A stretch of 64,000 nt of DNA, taken from the NCBI RefSeq assembly GCF_001662075.1, contig NZ_LYPL01000007.1:62001-126000 (forward strand). Direction: 5' to 3'. The notes under the pieces were generated by a model. It did no database searches. It saw only the letters and a list, made by a program, of their open reading frames with translations, and was not told the origin of the DNA. This DNA comes from Rhizobium bangladeshense (lineage in GTDB: Bacteria; Pseudomonadota; Alphaproteobacteria; Rhizobiales; Rhizobiaceae). Both the position numbers and the translations under genes were made by a program. Shown in pieces: positions 40,779 through 48,942 of this stretch (position 1 is its first letter; each line of letters opens with the position of its first letter).

Positions 40779-41640
40779 GGCTGTGGTGACAAATTAACGA
40801 ATTGGGATTCCGTTTGAGGAGCAAATCAGATTCAACGCTGACTTTTGGAGGTCAGCGATGGAAGGTGAAGTTCTCCGGGACGATCAGTGGGATCTGTTGA
40901 AGCCGTTCGTGCCTGGCGGTCGCAAAGGCAGGCGGGGTCCCCGCAGCGACGGACGGCGGTTCTTCGATGCGATCTTGTGGCTGGCCCGCTCCGGTGCGCG
41001 TTGGCGCGATCTGCCCGAAGACCGCTTCGGCCCGTATCAGACAGTCAAACGGCGTTACTACCGCTGGATCGATCAAGGTGTATTCGACCGGATATTTGAA
41101 GCGGTGGCTGCCGATCCGGATATGGAATGGCTATCCATCGATGCCACCGTGATCCGAGCACAGGCGCAAGCGGCTGGCGGACGCCGTAAAAGGGGGGATC
41201 GCAAGCCCAGGCTCTCGGCCGCTCCCGTGGCGGGTTTGGCAGCAAAATCCATGCTGTAGTGGATGCCCTCGGGCTGCCGGTTCGTTTCCATCTCGGCCCA
41301 GGACAGCAGAACGACATGGCTCCGGCTTGCGACCTCGTTCGGGGACTGCCAGCCAAACAGGTGCTCGCCGACCGCGCCTATGATGCCGACAGCCTGCATG
41401 ACATCATCCTTGATCAGGGCGGTGAACCGGTCATTCCGCCGCGACGCCATCGCAAGCACCAGCATGCTTACAATCGCATCGCCTACAAGCAGCGCTGGGG
41501 CATCGAGAGCTTCTTCGCCAAGCTCAAACAATGGCGACGTCTCGCCACACGCTACGACAAACTCGCAGCCAATTTCCTCGGCTTCATCAACCTGGCAAGC
41601 ATCATGCTTTGGCTCAAATAGTTAATTTGTCACCACGGCC
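40779..41640 (+). mobile_element. IS5-family (IS427-group-like) insertion sequence
   Basis: 862-base element. Its ends are a 20-base imperfect inverted repeat: left GGCTGTGGTGACAAATTAAC at 40779-40798, right at 41621-41640 with one mismatch. It is flanked by TA on both sides (or CTAG, if the ends are drawn one base shorter), the target preference of the IS427 group. It carries one transposase gene split by a frameshift. It inserted at the left end of the MITE-like element, so it arrived second. Both ends and the transposase look intact, suggesting a recent event. Confidence 0.92.
40858..41621 (+). CDS. IS5-family DDE transposase, two frames joined by a probable -1 frameshift
   Basis: Frame 1 (40858-41259) begins MEGEVLRDDQWDLLKPFVPG, the DUF4096-type N-terminal domain of IS5 transposases, and contains DGRRFFDAILWLARSGARWR. 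The second frame continues QAQALGRSRGGFGSKIHAVV and then ADRAYDADSLHDI to ESFFAKLKQWRRLATRYDKL, giving the catalytic C-terminal domain, ending at 41621. The frames meet at A4G6 (41188-41197); a -1 slip there joins them, as in other two-frame IS elements. The ATG follows GGAGG by eight bases. A sequencing or mutational frameshift is the alternative. Confidence 0.88.
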
Positions 41641-41641
41641 T

Positions 41642-41995
41642 AGAGCCTTTCCTGGTCAGAGTGAAGCATTCTGTTGGCTCAAACGGAGTCGGATGGTCGA
41701 CCGGCCGGCGCGTGTCGTAGCCAAGCTCTACGGCCAAGCCGGCCGGTCGATCAGCCGGCCCGTTTCAGCCAACCCTCCCGCAGATTTGCCCGGCAAATCT
41801 GCAAGACTTGAAAATCGCCGGACGCACTGATCGCTTCGCCATAGCGAAGCGGTGCGGCCGGTGGGCCGGGCATCTCTAGCCAGGATCAAAGGCGATCGGC
41901 TCGGACGTACCTAGGGGTATGCCCGTCGCCAATCGCCTCTGCCCTGACGAAAACCTGCTCCGGCAGAATGCTTCAATCTAACCAGGAAAGGCTCT
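41642..41995. mobile_element. MITE-like non-autonomous element with 32-base terminal inverted repeats
   Basis: 354 bases bounded by inverted repeats at 41642-41673 and 41964-41995 that differ at 2 of 32 positions (both begin AGAGCCTTTCCTGGT when read inward). No coding region lies inside. The interior is built from palindromes, for example GCAGATTTG/CAAATCTGC and CGCTTCG/CGAAGCG, so the RNA or single strand would fold strongly. Exact removal restores the phosphatase gene, so it inserted there; target duplication is unclear (at most CT). It resembles the dispersed Rhizobium intergenic mosaic repeats in character; family identity needs a search. Confidence 0.8.
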
Positions 41996-42055
41996 TGGAA
42001 CGGGAGAGGATATTCCCGATCCCTATTATGGCGGCCCCGATGGTTTTGAGCTGGT

Positions 42056-42649
42056 CTATACCAGGCTCTTGACCGGCTGCAGCAAGCTGCTCGAAACGCT
42101 GGGCGTCAAGCGGGCCTCGTGCAGCGGAAACACTTCTTCGGTCAGGTAAGGCCCGCCGCCCACCGATTCGCGCGATGAAAGCAGCACGAAGCGCGGCGCC
42201 GTGAAAGTTGCGGTGTGAAAGTTGCCGCGCCCGGCCAGATACTGCACGACATCGTCGAGCCGCGACGATTTGAGCCGTGCCAGCGTCACATGCGGCATGA
42301 ATTTGCGGGGATCCGGCGGCAGGCCGATGCGCTGGCAGATGCGCTCGATCTCACCCTGCAGCGCGTACATCTCAGGCGATTGCGAGACGCCTGCCCAGAC
42401 CGAATGCGGTTTCTTCGAGCCGAAGGAACCGATGCCTTCGAGGCGGAACTGGAATTCCGGCCGGTCGATCCGGTCGAGGCGTTCGACGATTTCATCGGCG
42501 GTGCGGCCGTCGACATCACCGATGAAGCGCAGGGTGATGTGGTAATTCTCCACATCGATCCATCGTGCTCCGGGGAGGCCGCCGCGCAGCAATGAAAGGC
42601 TCATCGCCGCATTGCGCGGAATTTCGAGGGCGGTAAACAGTCTCGGCAT
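42056..42649 (-). CDS. thpR: RNA 2',3'-cyclic phosphodiesterase (2H family)
   Basis: 197-aa 2H phosphoesterase. Both catalytic HxT motifs are seen: YHITLRFIG (about residues 35-43) and MPHVTLARL. It begins MPRLFTALEIPRNAAMSLSL, the usual RNA ligase/CPDase opening, at the ATG read from 42649; an open extension upstream lacks homology. It acts on cyclic phosphate RNA ends in vitro; its cellular role is unclear. Its 3' end overlaps the tail of the broken phosphatase gene by 94 bases on the opposite strand. Confidence 0.9.
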   Translation of the reverse strand: MPRLFTALEIPRNAAMSLSLLRGGLPGARWIDVENYHITLRFIGDVDGRTADEIVERLDRIDRPEFQFRLEGIGSFGSKKPHSVWAGVSQSPEMYALQGEIERICQRIGLPPDPRKFMPHVTLARLKSSRLDDVVQYLAGRGNFHTATFTAPRFVLLSSRESVGGGPYLTEEVFPLHEARLTPSVSSSLLQPVKSLV

Positions 42650-42717
42650 AACGAGCACTCCCCGAATCTTTTGCAGGTGCTTACACGGAATCATGCAATC
42701 AATGAGCGCGCAAGCCC

Positions 42718-43362
42718 CTATTTCTTCACAGTAGAAATCGTCCCGACGAAATTTGTGACATCGGCTTCCATCTTCTGAACCATGACATCCACGCCTTTCG
42801 CATTCGGATGCATGCCGTCGCTGAGTTTGAGCCCTGCATCGAGCACCACGCCGTCAAGGAAGAAGGCATAAAGCCGAACTCCGTGTTTCTCCGAAAGTTT
42901 CCGATAAATCGGATTGAAGCGTTCGGCATAATCCGCGCCCATATTCGGTGGCGCCATCATGCCGACGAGGAGCACGGCAATGCCGCGTTCCTTCAACCGC
43001 GTTATCATCTGGTCGAGATTCCTTTCGCTCTCTTCGGGCGGAATGCCGCGCAGCGCATCGTTGGCGCCGAGCTCCAGGATGACGCCATCGGTGCCGTCAG
43101 GCACTGACCAGTCGATGCGGGCCAGCCCCCCTGTCGTCGTATCGCCCGAAACGCCGGCATTGGCGATGGCGACGTCGAGGCCCTTCGCCTGCAAGGCCGC
43201 CTGCAGCTTTTCGGGAAAGCCGTCGCCGGGCGGCAGCTGATAGCCTGCCATCAGGCTGTCCCCGAATCCGACGAGATTGATTGTCCGCGCATTTGCGCCG
43301 GCGGCAAAGATTAGCGAGAGGGCAATGACGGTGAATTGAAGGACGGCAACTTTAAATCTCAT
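42718..43362 (-). CDS. SGNH-family arylesterase / lysophospholipase (TesA-like)
   Basis: 214-aa secreted hydrolase. A Sec signal peptide (MRFKVAVLQFTVIALSLIFA, cut near GANA) precedes the GDSL block FGDSLMAGYQLPPG with the nucleophilic Ser. Block III is ELGANDALRGIPPE with the oxyanion Asn, and block V DGMHPNAKG has the catalytic Asp-x-x-His. It acts in the periplasm on esters or thioesters. It diverges from the ABC ATPase at 43435, the arrangement seen widely in proteobacteria (tesA next to ybbA-ybbP). Confidence 0.93.
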   Translation of the reverse strand: MRFKVAVLQFTVIALSLIFAAGANARTINLVGFGDSLMAGYQLPPGDGFPEKLQAALQAKGLDVAIANAGVSGDTTTGGLARIDWSVPDGTDGVILELGANDALRGIPPEESERNLDQMITRLKERGIAVLLVGMMAPPNMGADYAERFNPIYRKLSEKHGVRLYAFFLDGVVLDAGLKLSDGMHPNAKGVDVMVQKMEADVTNFVGTISTVKK

Positions 43363-43434
43363 CCTGCTTTCCCTAGATTGGCGGGGTGCCGTTATGCGGC
43401 AATTTGATTACGGGCTTATATAGGGCGATTTCCG

Positions 43435-44142
43435 TTGGCAAAAACCATCATCGAGTTGAAGAGCGCCGATCTGACCCTTGGCAGCGCCGCGGCCTCCGTC
43501 CATGTGCTGAAGGGTATCGATCTCGATATATCAGCGGGCGAATCCGTCGGCATCGTCGGCCCTTCCGGTTCCGGCAAGTCCACCCTGCTGATGGTGCTTG
43601 CCGGATTGGAGAAGCTCGACAGCGGCGAAATCAACATCAACGACACGCCGCTCCACGCGCTGAGCGAAGATGAGGTCGCCGATTTCCGCGGCCGTAACAT
43701 CGGCATCGTCTTCCAATCCTTCCACCTGATCGCCAACATGACGGCGCTGGAAAACGTCGCCGTGCCGCTGGAGCTCGCCAATGTCCGCAACGCCTTCGAG
43801 ATCGCCCACCGCGAGCTGAATTCGGTCGGTCTCGGGGAACGGTTGAACCACTATCCCGGCCAGCTTTCCGGCGGCGAACAGCAGCGCGTGGCGATCGCCA
43901 GAGCGCTCGCCCCTTCGCCCGCTTTGCTGATCGCCGACGAGCCCACGGGCAATCTCGATACCGAGACTGGCCGCCAGATCGCCGACCTATTGTTTTCCAA
44001 ACAGGCCGAACGCGGCATGACCCTGCTTCTCGTAACCCACGACGTCTCGCTTGCGAGCCGCTGCTCGCGCCAGATCCGCGTCCGCTCCGGCCGGATCGAA
44101 GACGACAGCGCTGCCCGCCGCAGCGAGGCGGCATTCGCATGA
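43435..44142 (+). CDS. ABC transporter ATP-binding protein (YbbA/LolD-like)
   Basis: 235-aa ATPase of the MacB/LolD group. Walker A is GPSGSGKST (residues 42-50), the signature is [15 protein letters not shown], and Walker B is [12 protein letters not shown]. The only suitable start is TTG at 43435; ATGs nearby are out of frame. It overlaps the permease gene by 4 bases (ATGA). With the adjacent esterase gene it matches the E. coli tesA-ybbA-ybbP cluster, whose transport role is not settled. Confidence 0.92.
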   Translation: MAKTIIELKSADLTLGSAAASVHVLKGIDLDISAGESVGIVGPSGSGKSTLLMVLAGLEKLDSGEININDTPLHALSEDEVADFRGRNIGIVFQSFHLIANMTALENVAVPLELANVRNAFEIAHRELNSVGLGERLNHYPGQLSGGEQQRVAIARALAPSPALLIADEPTGNLDTETGRQIADLLFSKQAERGMTLLLVTHDVSLASRCSRQIRVRSGRIEDDSAARRSEAAFA

Positions 44143-46682
44143 GAATGATCACGCCGCGCACCGCGCTTGCTTTTCGCCTGGCGCTGCGTGAGCTGCGCGG
44201 CGGCATTCGCGGCTTCTACATCTTTCTCGCCTGCATCGCGCTCGGCACAGGCGCGATTGCCGCCGTCAATTCGGTTTCGCAGTCGATCACCGACACGATC
44301 GCCTCGCAGGGGCAGGAGCTCCTGGCCGGCGACGTCCGCTTCGAGCTCAACAACCGCGAGGCCACACCGCAGGAAATGGCTTTCCTCGAAAGTCTCGGCA
44401 CCGTCTCGGTGTCGACCGGTCTGCGCTCGATGGCCCGCAAGCCGGATGGTTCCGACCAGGCGCTGGTCGAGGTCAAGGCGGTCGACGACGCCTACCCGCT
44501 CTACGGCCGCTTTGCGGCCGAGCCCGATTATCCGCTTGCAGCCCTGCTTCCGGCCCAAAGCGGCACCTATGGCGCGGTCGCAGCTCCGCTGCTGCTCGAT
44601 CGGCTTGGCCTTGCGGTCGGCGACGAATTGCTGCTCGGCAATGTCAAACTCAGCATCACCGGCACCGTCAAGACCGAGCCGGACGCCCTCTCCGAAGGTT
44701 TCGGCTTTGCGCCGCGCCTGCTCGTCAGCCGCCGGGCGCTCGAAGCCTCCGGCCTGATCCAGACCGGAAGCCTGGTCGAACATGCCTACAAGATCCGGCT
44801 GGAGGACAAGCGCGCGATATCGGGCATCCAGGCGCGCGCCTCCAGGGAATTCCCTTCCGCCGGCTGGGCGATCCGCACCAGCGACCGGGCCGCACCCTCG
44901 CTTACCGAAAACATCACCCGTTTCTCGCAGTTCCTGACGCTGGTCGGCTTGACCGCGCTGATCGTCGGCGGCGTCGGCGTCGCCAATGCGGTGCGTGCCT
45001 TCCTCGATTCCAAGCGCACCACCATCGCCAGCTTCAAATGCCTCGGTGCACCGGCCGCCGTCGTCGTGCTGATCTATCTCTTCCAGATCACCATCATTGC
45101 GCTTGGCGGCATCATGATGGGCCTCGTCATCGGCGCCTTGTCGCCGATCTTCGCCGCGCAGTTCCTGGCGCAGTTCCTGCCGGTGCCCACGGCGCCGACC
45201 CTCTATCCCGGCGCCCTGCTGCTTGCGGCGCTCTTCGGCATCCTGACGACACTCGCCTTCGCCATTCTGCCGCTCGGCCATGCCCGCGAAGTGCCGGCGA
45301 CGGCGCTCTTCCGCGAGCAGGGCTTCGAGACCCGCCACCTGCCCTCCTGGCCCTATATCCTGCTTGCGACGCTGTTCATGGCGGCCCTGGCCGGCCTTGC
45401 CATCCTCACCGCCTATGACCGCTACATCGCCGTCGTCTTCGTCGGCGCCATCATCTTCGCCTTCGCCGTCCTGCGGCTCGTCGCCGCGCTGATCGCCTGG
45501 CTCGCCCGCCGCAGCCCGCGAGTTCACTCGCCGGCGCTCAGGCTCGCGATCGGCAATATCCACCGACCCGGCGCCCTGACGCCCTCGGTGGTGCTGTCGC
45601 TCGGCCTCGGCCTGGCGTTGCTGGTGACGCTGACCTTGATCGACGGAAACCTGCGCCAGCAGCTGACCGGCCGCATGAACGAGGGCGCGCCGAACTTCTT
45701 CTTCGTCGATATCCAGAGTGCCGAGGTCGACGCATTCCGCAACCTCGTCCAGGCGCAGGCGCCGAAGGGCAAGCTCATGGAGGTGCCGATGCTGCGCGGC
45801 CGCATCGTCGCCTTCAACGGCGAGGACGTCACCAAGATGAACGTGCCGGCCGCCGGACGCTGGGTGCTGAACGGCGATCGCGGCATCACCTACTCCGACA
45901 CCGTGCCGGAAAACGCTGCGCTGACCGAAGGCAGCTGGTGGGACAAGGATTACAGCGGCGAGCCGCTCGTCTCCTTCTCCTCGGAAGAGGCCCATGAACT
46001 CGGCCTGAAGATCGGCGACACCGTCACCGTCAACGTGCTCGGCCGCAATATCACCGCCAAGATCGCCAATCTGCGCCGCGTCCAGTGGGAATCGCTGTCG
46101 ATCAATTTCGTCATGGTCTTCTCGCCGAACACCTTCCGCGGCGCGCCGCACGCCTGGCTGGCCACACTGACCGATCCCGCCTCGACGCCGGCCGAAGATG
46201 CGGCGATCCTGAAATCCGTCACCAACACCTATCCGACGATCACCAGCGTTCGGGTCAAGGACGCGATCGATATCGTCAACCAGCTGGTGGCCCAGCTGGC
46301 GACCGCGATCCGCGCCGCAGCCTCCGTCGCTCTCATCGCCTCGATCCTCGTCCTCGCCGGAGCGCTTGCCGCCGGCAACCGGGCGCGCACCCACGATGCA
46401 GTGGTGCTGAAGACGCTCGGCGCTACCCGGGCCATGCTGATCCGCGCCTTCAGTTACGAATATCTGATCCTGGGGATTGCGACCGCGATCTTCGCGCTAA
46501 TCGCCGGCGCCGCCGCCGCCTGGTTCATCGTCGCCCGCATCATGCGGCTGCCCTCGGCCTTTCTGCCCGATGTGGCGGGGCTGACGCTGGTGACGGCGCT
46601 CGTCTTGACCGTCGGCATCGGCCTCATCGGCACTTGGCGCATCCTCGGACAGAAGGCGGCGCCGGTCCTGCGCGAGCTTTGA
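44139..46682 (+). CDS. ABC transporter permease (YbbP-like, FtsX family)
   Basis: 847-aa permease with two FtsX-type domains, about ten membrane segments. The first segment is GFYIFLACIALGTGAIAAVN, followed by a MacB-like periplasmic domain. FtsX core segments occur near residues 260-400 and in the last 120 residues (AASVALIASILVLAGALAAG, then IGLIGTWRILGQKAAPVL). It works with the ATPase gene it overlaps, probably moving lipids or hydrophobic molecules or driving periplasmic conformational change; the substrate is unknown. Confidence 0.9.
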   Translation: MRMITPRTALAFRLALRELRGGIRGFYIFLACIALGTGAIAAVNSVSQSITDTIASQGQELLAGDVRFELNNREATPQEMAFLESLGTVSVSTGLRSMARKPDGSDQALVEVKAVDDAYPLYGRFAAEPDYPLAALLPAQSGTYGAVAAPLLLDRLGLAVGDELLLGNVKLSITGTVKTEPDALSEGFGFAPRLLVSRRALEASGLIQTGSLVEHAYKIRLEDKRAISGIQARASREFPSAGWAIRTSDRAAPSLTENITRFSQFLTLVGLTALIVGGVGVANAVRAFLDSKRTTIASFKCLGAPAAVVVLIYLFQITIIALGGIMMGLVIGALSPIFAAQFLAQFLPVPTAPTLYPGALLLAALFGILTTLAFAILPLGHAREVPATALFREQGFETRHLPSWPYILLATLFMAALAGLAILTAYDRYIAVVFVGAIIFAFAVLRLVAALIAWLARRSPRVHSPALRLAIGNIHRPGALTPSVVLSLGLGLALLVTLTLIDGNLRQQLTGRMNEGAPNFFFVDIQSAEVDAFRNLVQAQAPKGKLMEVPMLRGRIVAFNGEDVTKMNVPAAGRWVLNGDRGITYSDTVPENAALTEGSWWDKDYSGEPLVSFSSEEAHELGLKIGDTVTVNVLGRNITAKIANLRRVQWESLSINFVMVFSPNTFRGAPHAWLATLTDPASTPAEDAAILKSVTNTYPTITSVRVKDAIDIVNQLVAQLATAIRAAASVALIASILVLAGALAAGNRARTHDAVVLKTLGATRAMLIRAFSYEYLILGIATAIFALIAGAAAAWFIVARIMRLPSAFLPDVAGLTLVTALVLTVGIGLIGTWRILGQKAAPVLREL

Positions 46683-46746
46683 CCGGCGAACGACGGCCAA
46701 ACCCTTCACCTTACGGCGATTTAACCGGCCAGGCCCTTGCAAGCCT

Positions 46747-46776
46747 CTTGTTTGCGAGGGGCGAAGGCCTCATATT
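46747..46776 (+). promoter_or_regulatory. Probable promoter of the ybhL-type gene
   Basis: CTTGTT at 46747-46752 and CATATT at 46771-46776 with 18 bases between, resembling the rhizobial CTTGAC-N17-CTATAT pattern. Transcription would start near 46783, just ahead of the structured leader. Confidence 0.45.
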
Positions 46777-46783
46777 GTCTGCA

Positions 46784-46862
46784 GGCATGCTGGAGCTCCG
46801 CAGCGGCGCCCGGGTCGAAAACCCCGACACCGTAACTCCATCGGAGCTTGTAAGAGGAAACT
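46784..46862 (+). ncRNA. Structured 5' leader, ybhL RNA motif candidate
   Basis: About 80 bases upstream of the Bax-inhibitor/YbhL gene. A closing helix pairs AGCTCCG (46794-46800) with CGGAGCT (46842-46848) around a small CGGG/CCCG hairpin (46811-46826). A conserved alphaproteobacterial motif named ybhL is known from comparative studies upstream of this same gene family; position and fold fit, but I could not align it. Its function is unproven. Confidence 0.55.
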
Positions 46863-47591
46863 ATGGCTGATCTTCGTAACTATCAAAGCCGCGCTCAAAC
46901 CGGCGAGATGATTGATCAGGGCCTGCGCACTTATATGCTCAAGGTCTACAACCTGATGGCGCTGGGTCTGGCGATCACCGGTGTGGCCGCATATCTGTCG
47001 TTCCAATTCGCTTTCGCCAATGGCGAGATTACCGCTTTCGGTCAGGCGATCTATCTGAGCCCGCTGAAATGGGTGGTCATTCTGGCGCCGCTGGCTCTGG
47101 TGTTCTTCCTGAGCTTCCGGATCCATAACATGACGGTGAGCGCCGCCCAGACGACCTTCGCGATCTATGCCGCGCTGGTCGGCCTGTCACTGTCGTCGAT
47201 CTTCCTGATCTATACCGGCCAGAGTGTCGTTCAGACGTTCTTCGTCACCGCCGCCTCCTTCGGCGCGCTGTCGCTTTACGGCTACACGACGAAGCGTGAC
47301 CTGTCGGCAATCGGCTCGTTCCTGATCATGGGTCTGTTCGGCCTGATCATCGCCTCGCTCGTCAACGTCTTCCTGGCCTCGTCCGCGATGCAGTTCGCCA
47401 TTTCGGTGATCGGCGTGCTGATCTTCGCAGGTCTGACGGCCTACGACACACAGCGGATCAAGGAGCTTTACTACGAAGCTGATGACGTTGCTGTTGCCGG
47501 CCGCAAGGCGATTATGGGCGCGCTGACGCTCTATCTCGACTTCATCAACCTCTTCATGTTCCTGCTGCAGTTCATGGGCAACCGTAAATAA
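46863..47591 (+). CDS. Bax inhibitor-1/YccA family (YbhL) membrane protein
   Basis: 242-aa protein with seven membrane segments. The N-terminus MADLRNYQSRAQTGEMIDQG is followed by YMLKVYNLMALGLAITGVAA, and the signature near the end is AGLTAYDTQRIKELYYEADD with the Asp pair that gates calcium leak in characterised relatives. The final segment is LTLYLDFINLFMFLLQFMGN. It is monocistronic, with a structured leader and a strong terminator. Confidence 0.93.
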   Translation: MADLRNYQSRAQTGEMIDQGLRTYMLKVYNLMALGLAITGVAAYLSFQFAFANGEITAFGQAIYLSPLKWVVILAPLALVFFLSFRIHNMTVSAAQTTFAIYAALVGLSLSSIFLIYTGQSVVQTFFVTAASFGALSLYGYTTKRDLSAIGSFLIMGLFGLIIASLVNVFLASSAMQFAISVIGVLIFAGLTAYDTQRIKELYYEADDVAVAGRKAIMGALTLYLDFINLFMFLLQFMGNRK

Positions 47592-47609
47592 GCAGGTCCA
47601 TCAAGATCG

Positions 47610-47635
47610 AAAAGGCGGCTTCGGCCGCCTTTTTT
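47610..47635 (+). terminator. Intrinsic terminator of the ybhL-type gene
   Basis: Stem AAAGGCGGC / GCCGCCTTT closed by a UUCG tetraloop and followed by six T residues, 19 bases past the stop. Confidence 0.95.
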
Positions 47636-47697
47636 GTTGCGCCGTTTTCAGAGGAATGGTTTTAGAGGAGCTCCACCCGCCGCTGGACACCTGCCCG

Positions 47698-48255
47698 ATG
47701 TCCTTCCTTCTGCGTGACGCCTCTGAGGCCGATATTCCCGCCATCACCGATATCTATCGCGACTCCGTCCTGAACGGCGTTGCAAGCTACGAGATTTCGC
47801 CGCCCTCCGAGGCCGAGATGTCGCAGCGTTTTGCCGCGATCGTCGGCCAGCAATATCCCTATATCGCCGCAGCCGATGACGACGGAAACTTCCTCGGCTA
47901 CGCCTATGCCTCGGCCTTCCGCACCCGCCCGGCCTATCGCTGGATGGTGGAGGATTCGGTCTACCTGGCGCCCGAAGCGCGCGGCCGCGGCATCGGCAAG
48001 GCACTGATGACTGAATTGATCGACCGCTGCATCGCCCTCGGCTTTCGTCAGATGGTGGCCGTCATCGGCGGCGCGAGCCCCGCCTCGATCGCGCTTCATC
48101 TCAAGGCGGGCTTCGTGGAGGTCGGCCTGATGCAGGGCACGGGCTACAAGCACGGCCGCTGGCTCGACACGATGCTTATGCAGCGCAGCCTCGGCGAGGG
48201 CATGACGACCGATCCGGATCCATCCACCTATCCCGGCACGCTGTTCGCCGGCTGA
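47698..48255 (+). CDS. GNAT-family acetyltransferase (phosphinothricin acetyltransferase-like)
   Basis: 185-aa acetyltransferase. LRDASEADIPAITDIYRDSV is the typical PAT/Bar opening, and the acetyl-CoA site is VYLAPEARGRGIGKALMTELI (R-G-R-G-I-G near residue 100). The C-terminal block IGGASPASIALHLKAGFVEVG is shared with PAT/MddA proteins, which acetylate phosphinothricin or methionine sulfone/sulfoximine. Native substrate is inferred at best. The start at 47698 was chosen by homology; an in-frame ATG 14 codons earlier sits on its own ribosome site. Confidence 0.88.
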   Translation: MSFLLRDASEADIPAITDIYRDSVLNGVASYEISPPSEAEMSQRFAAIVGQQYPYIAAADDDGNFLGYAYASAFRTRPAYRWMVEDSVYLAPEARGRGIGKALMTELIDRCIALGFRQMVAVIGGASPASIALHLKAGFVEVGLMQGTGYKHGRWLDTMLMQRSLGEGMTTDPDPSTYPGTLFAG

Positions 48256-48261
48256 TCAGGC

Positions 48262-48660
48262 TTACTTGTCGACCAGCTTCAAAGCCTTGTCGAACACCTT
48301 GAGGACGTGGTTCAGCTCGTGTCCGCGCTTGAGGATCATGCCGTTGACGTTGATGACGGAGTAGGCGCCTTGCTTGGCAGCGAGCTTCGGATTCTTTTCG
48401 ATACGGAAAAACGGCATTTCGCCGGATCGCTTGAAGACGGAAAACACCGCCCTGTCTTTCAGGTGATCGATGGCGTAATCGCGCCATTCACCCTCCCCGA
48501 CCATGCGACCGTAGATCCACAGGATCGCGTCGAGTTCGCGCCTATGGAAAGTCACCGGAAGCGGGTCTTTGCTTTGTTTGTATTCTCTGAGATCGACGAC
48601 GACTGAACTATTGTCGACGGAGCGGCTTTCGCCGTGTCGCAAATCCGGCTGATCTGTCAT
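48262..48660 (-). CDS. DUF2794-family protein
   Basis: 132-aa cytoplasmic protein of a family restricted to alphaproteobacteria. The family core is VTFHRRELDAILWIYGRMVG (about residues 37-56), then EWRDYAIDHLKDRAVFSVFK and RIEKNPKLAAKQGAYSVIN. Function is unknown. The ATG at 48660 was taken as start; 22 further in-frame codons upstream lack homology. It converges with the GNAT gene, six bases apart. Confidence 0.85.
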   Translation of the reverse strand: MTDQPDLRHGESRSVDNSSVVVDLREYKQSKDPLPVTFHRRELDAILWIYGRMVGEGEWRDYAIDHLKDRAVFSVFKRSGEMPFFRIEKNPKLAAKQGAYSVINVNGMILKRGHELNHVLKVFDKALKLVDK

Positions 48661-48942
48661 CAGTCTCCCGAGGCCTCCGCTTGTGACAGGAGAATGACAG
48701 TTTGCCCGAGCCGCCACAAATTGCAAGAGTGCGGCACGTCACATTCGGCCGCAGTGGAAGAGTCGACGCTTTCTCGGCAGCGCCGCATTTCAGTCAAAAC
48801 AGCGCCTCATTTGCAGGAGAATTATGCATCCCGGTTTGGCGCCAGCGCGCCAAAGGGCCCGGCGGAGCGTATCGACCTTAACCCCAGCCCCGAATACGCT
48901 CGGCCGGGCCGCCCGGACCTTCATCCGTATCAGGATGAAATC

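Larger units (their letters stand above)
40440..42149 (+). pseudogene. Low-molecular-weight protein tyrosine phosphatase, broken by two insertions
   Basis: The 5' part (40440-40778) reads ISILFVCMGNICRSPLAEEI through VDSAGTGGWHEGEPPDRRS to NIRLFGDAAL; the 3' part (41996-42149) resumes as GTGEDIPDPYYGGPDGFELV and ends at TAA. Together they make one LMW-PTP with the P-loop CxGNxCRS and the general-acid DPYYGG. Between them lie an IS5-type element and a 354-base MITE-like element. Removing both restores the frame exactly (GCG-CTT-GGA-ACG). No ATG, GTG or TTG precedes the P-loop Cys in frame as far back as 40350, so the start codon may also be lost. The first in-frame ATG, at 40461, lies after the catalytic Cys. 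Confidence 0.9.

Noticed and set aside
41642..41995. Second IS element rather than a MITE
   Set aside because: The 354-base interval is too short for a transposase and has no open frame with transposase motifs.
43851..46394. 847-aa minus-strand open frame
   Set aside because: It is antisense to the ABC permease gene. Its Arg/Asp/Gly/Ala-rich sequence is typical of reverse-strand shadows; the equal length is coincidence.
48835..48854. Hairpin TTTGGCGC/GCGCCAAA as DUF1223 terminator
   Set aside because: It lies about 90 bases past the stop and has no T-run, so support is too weak to list.
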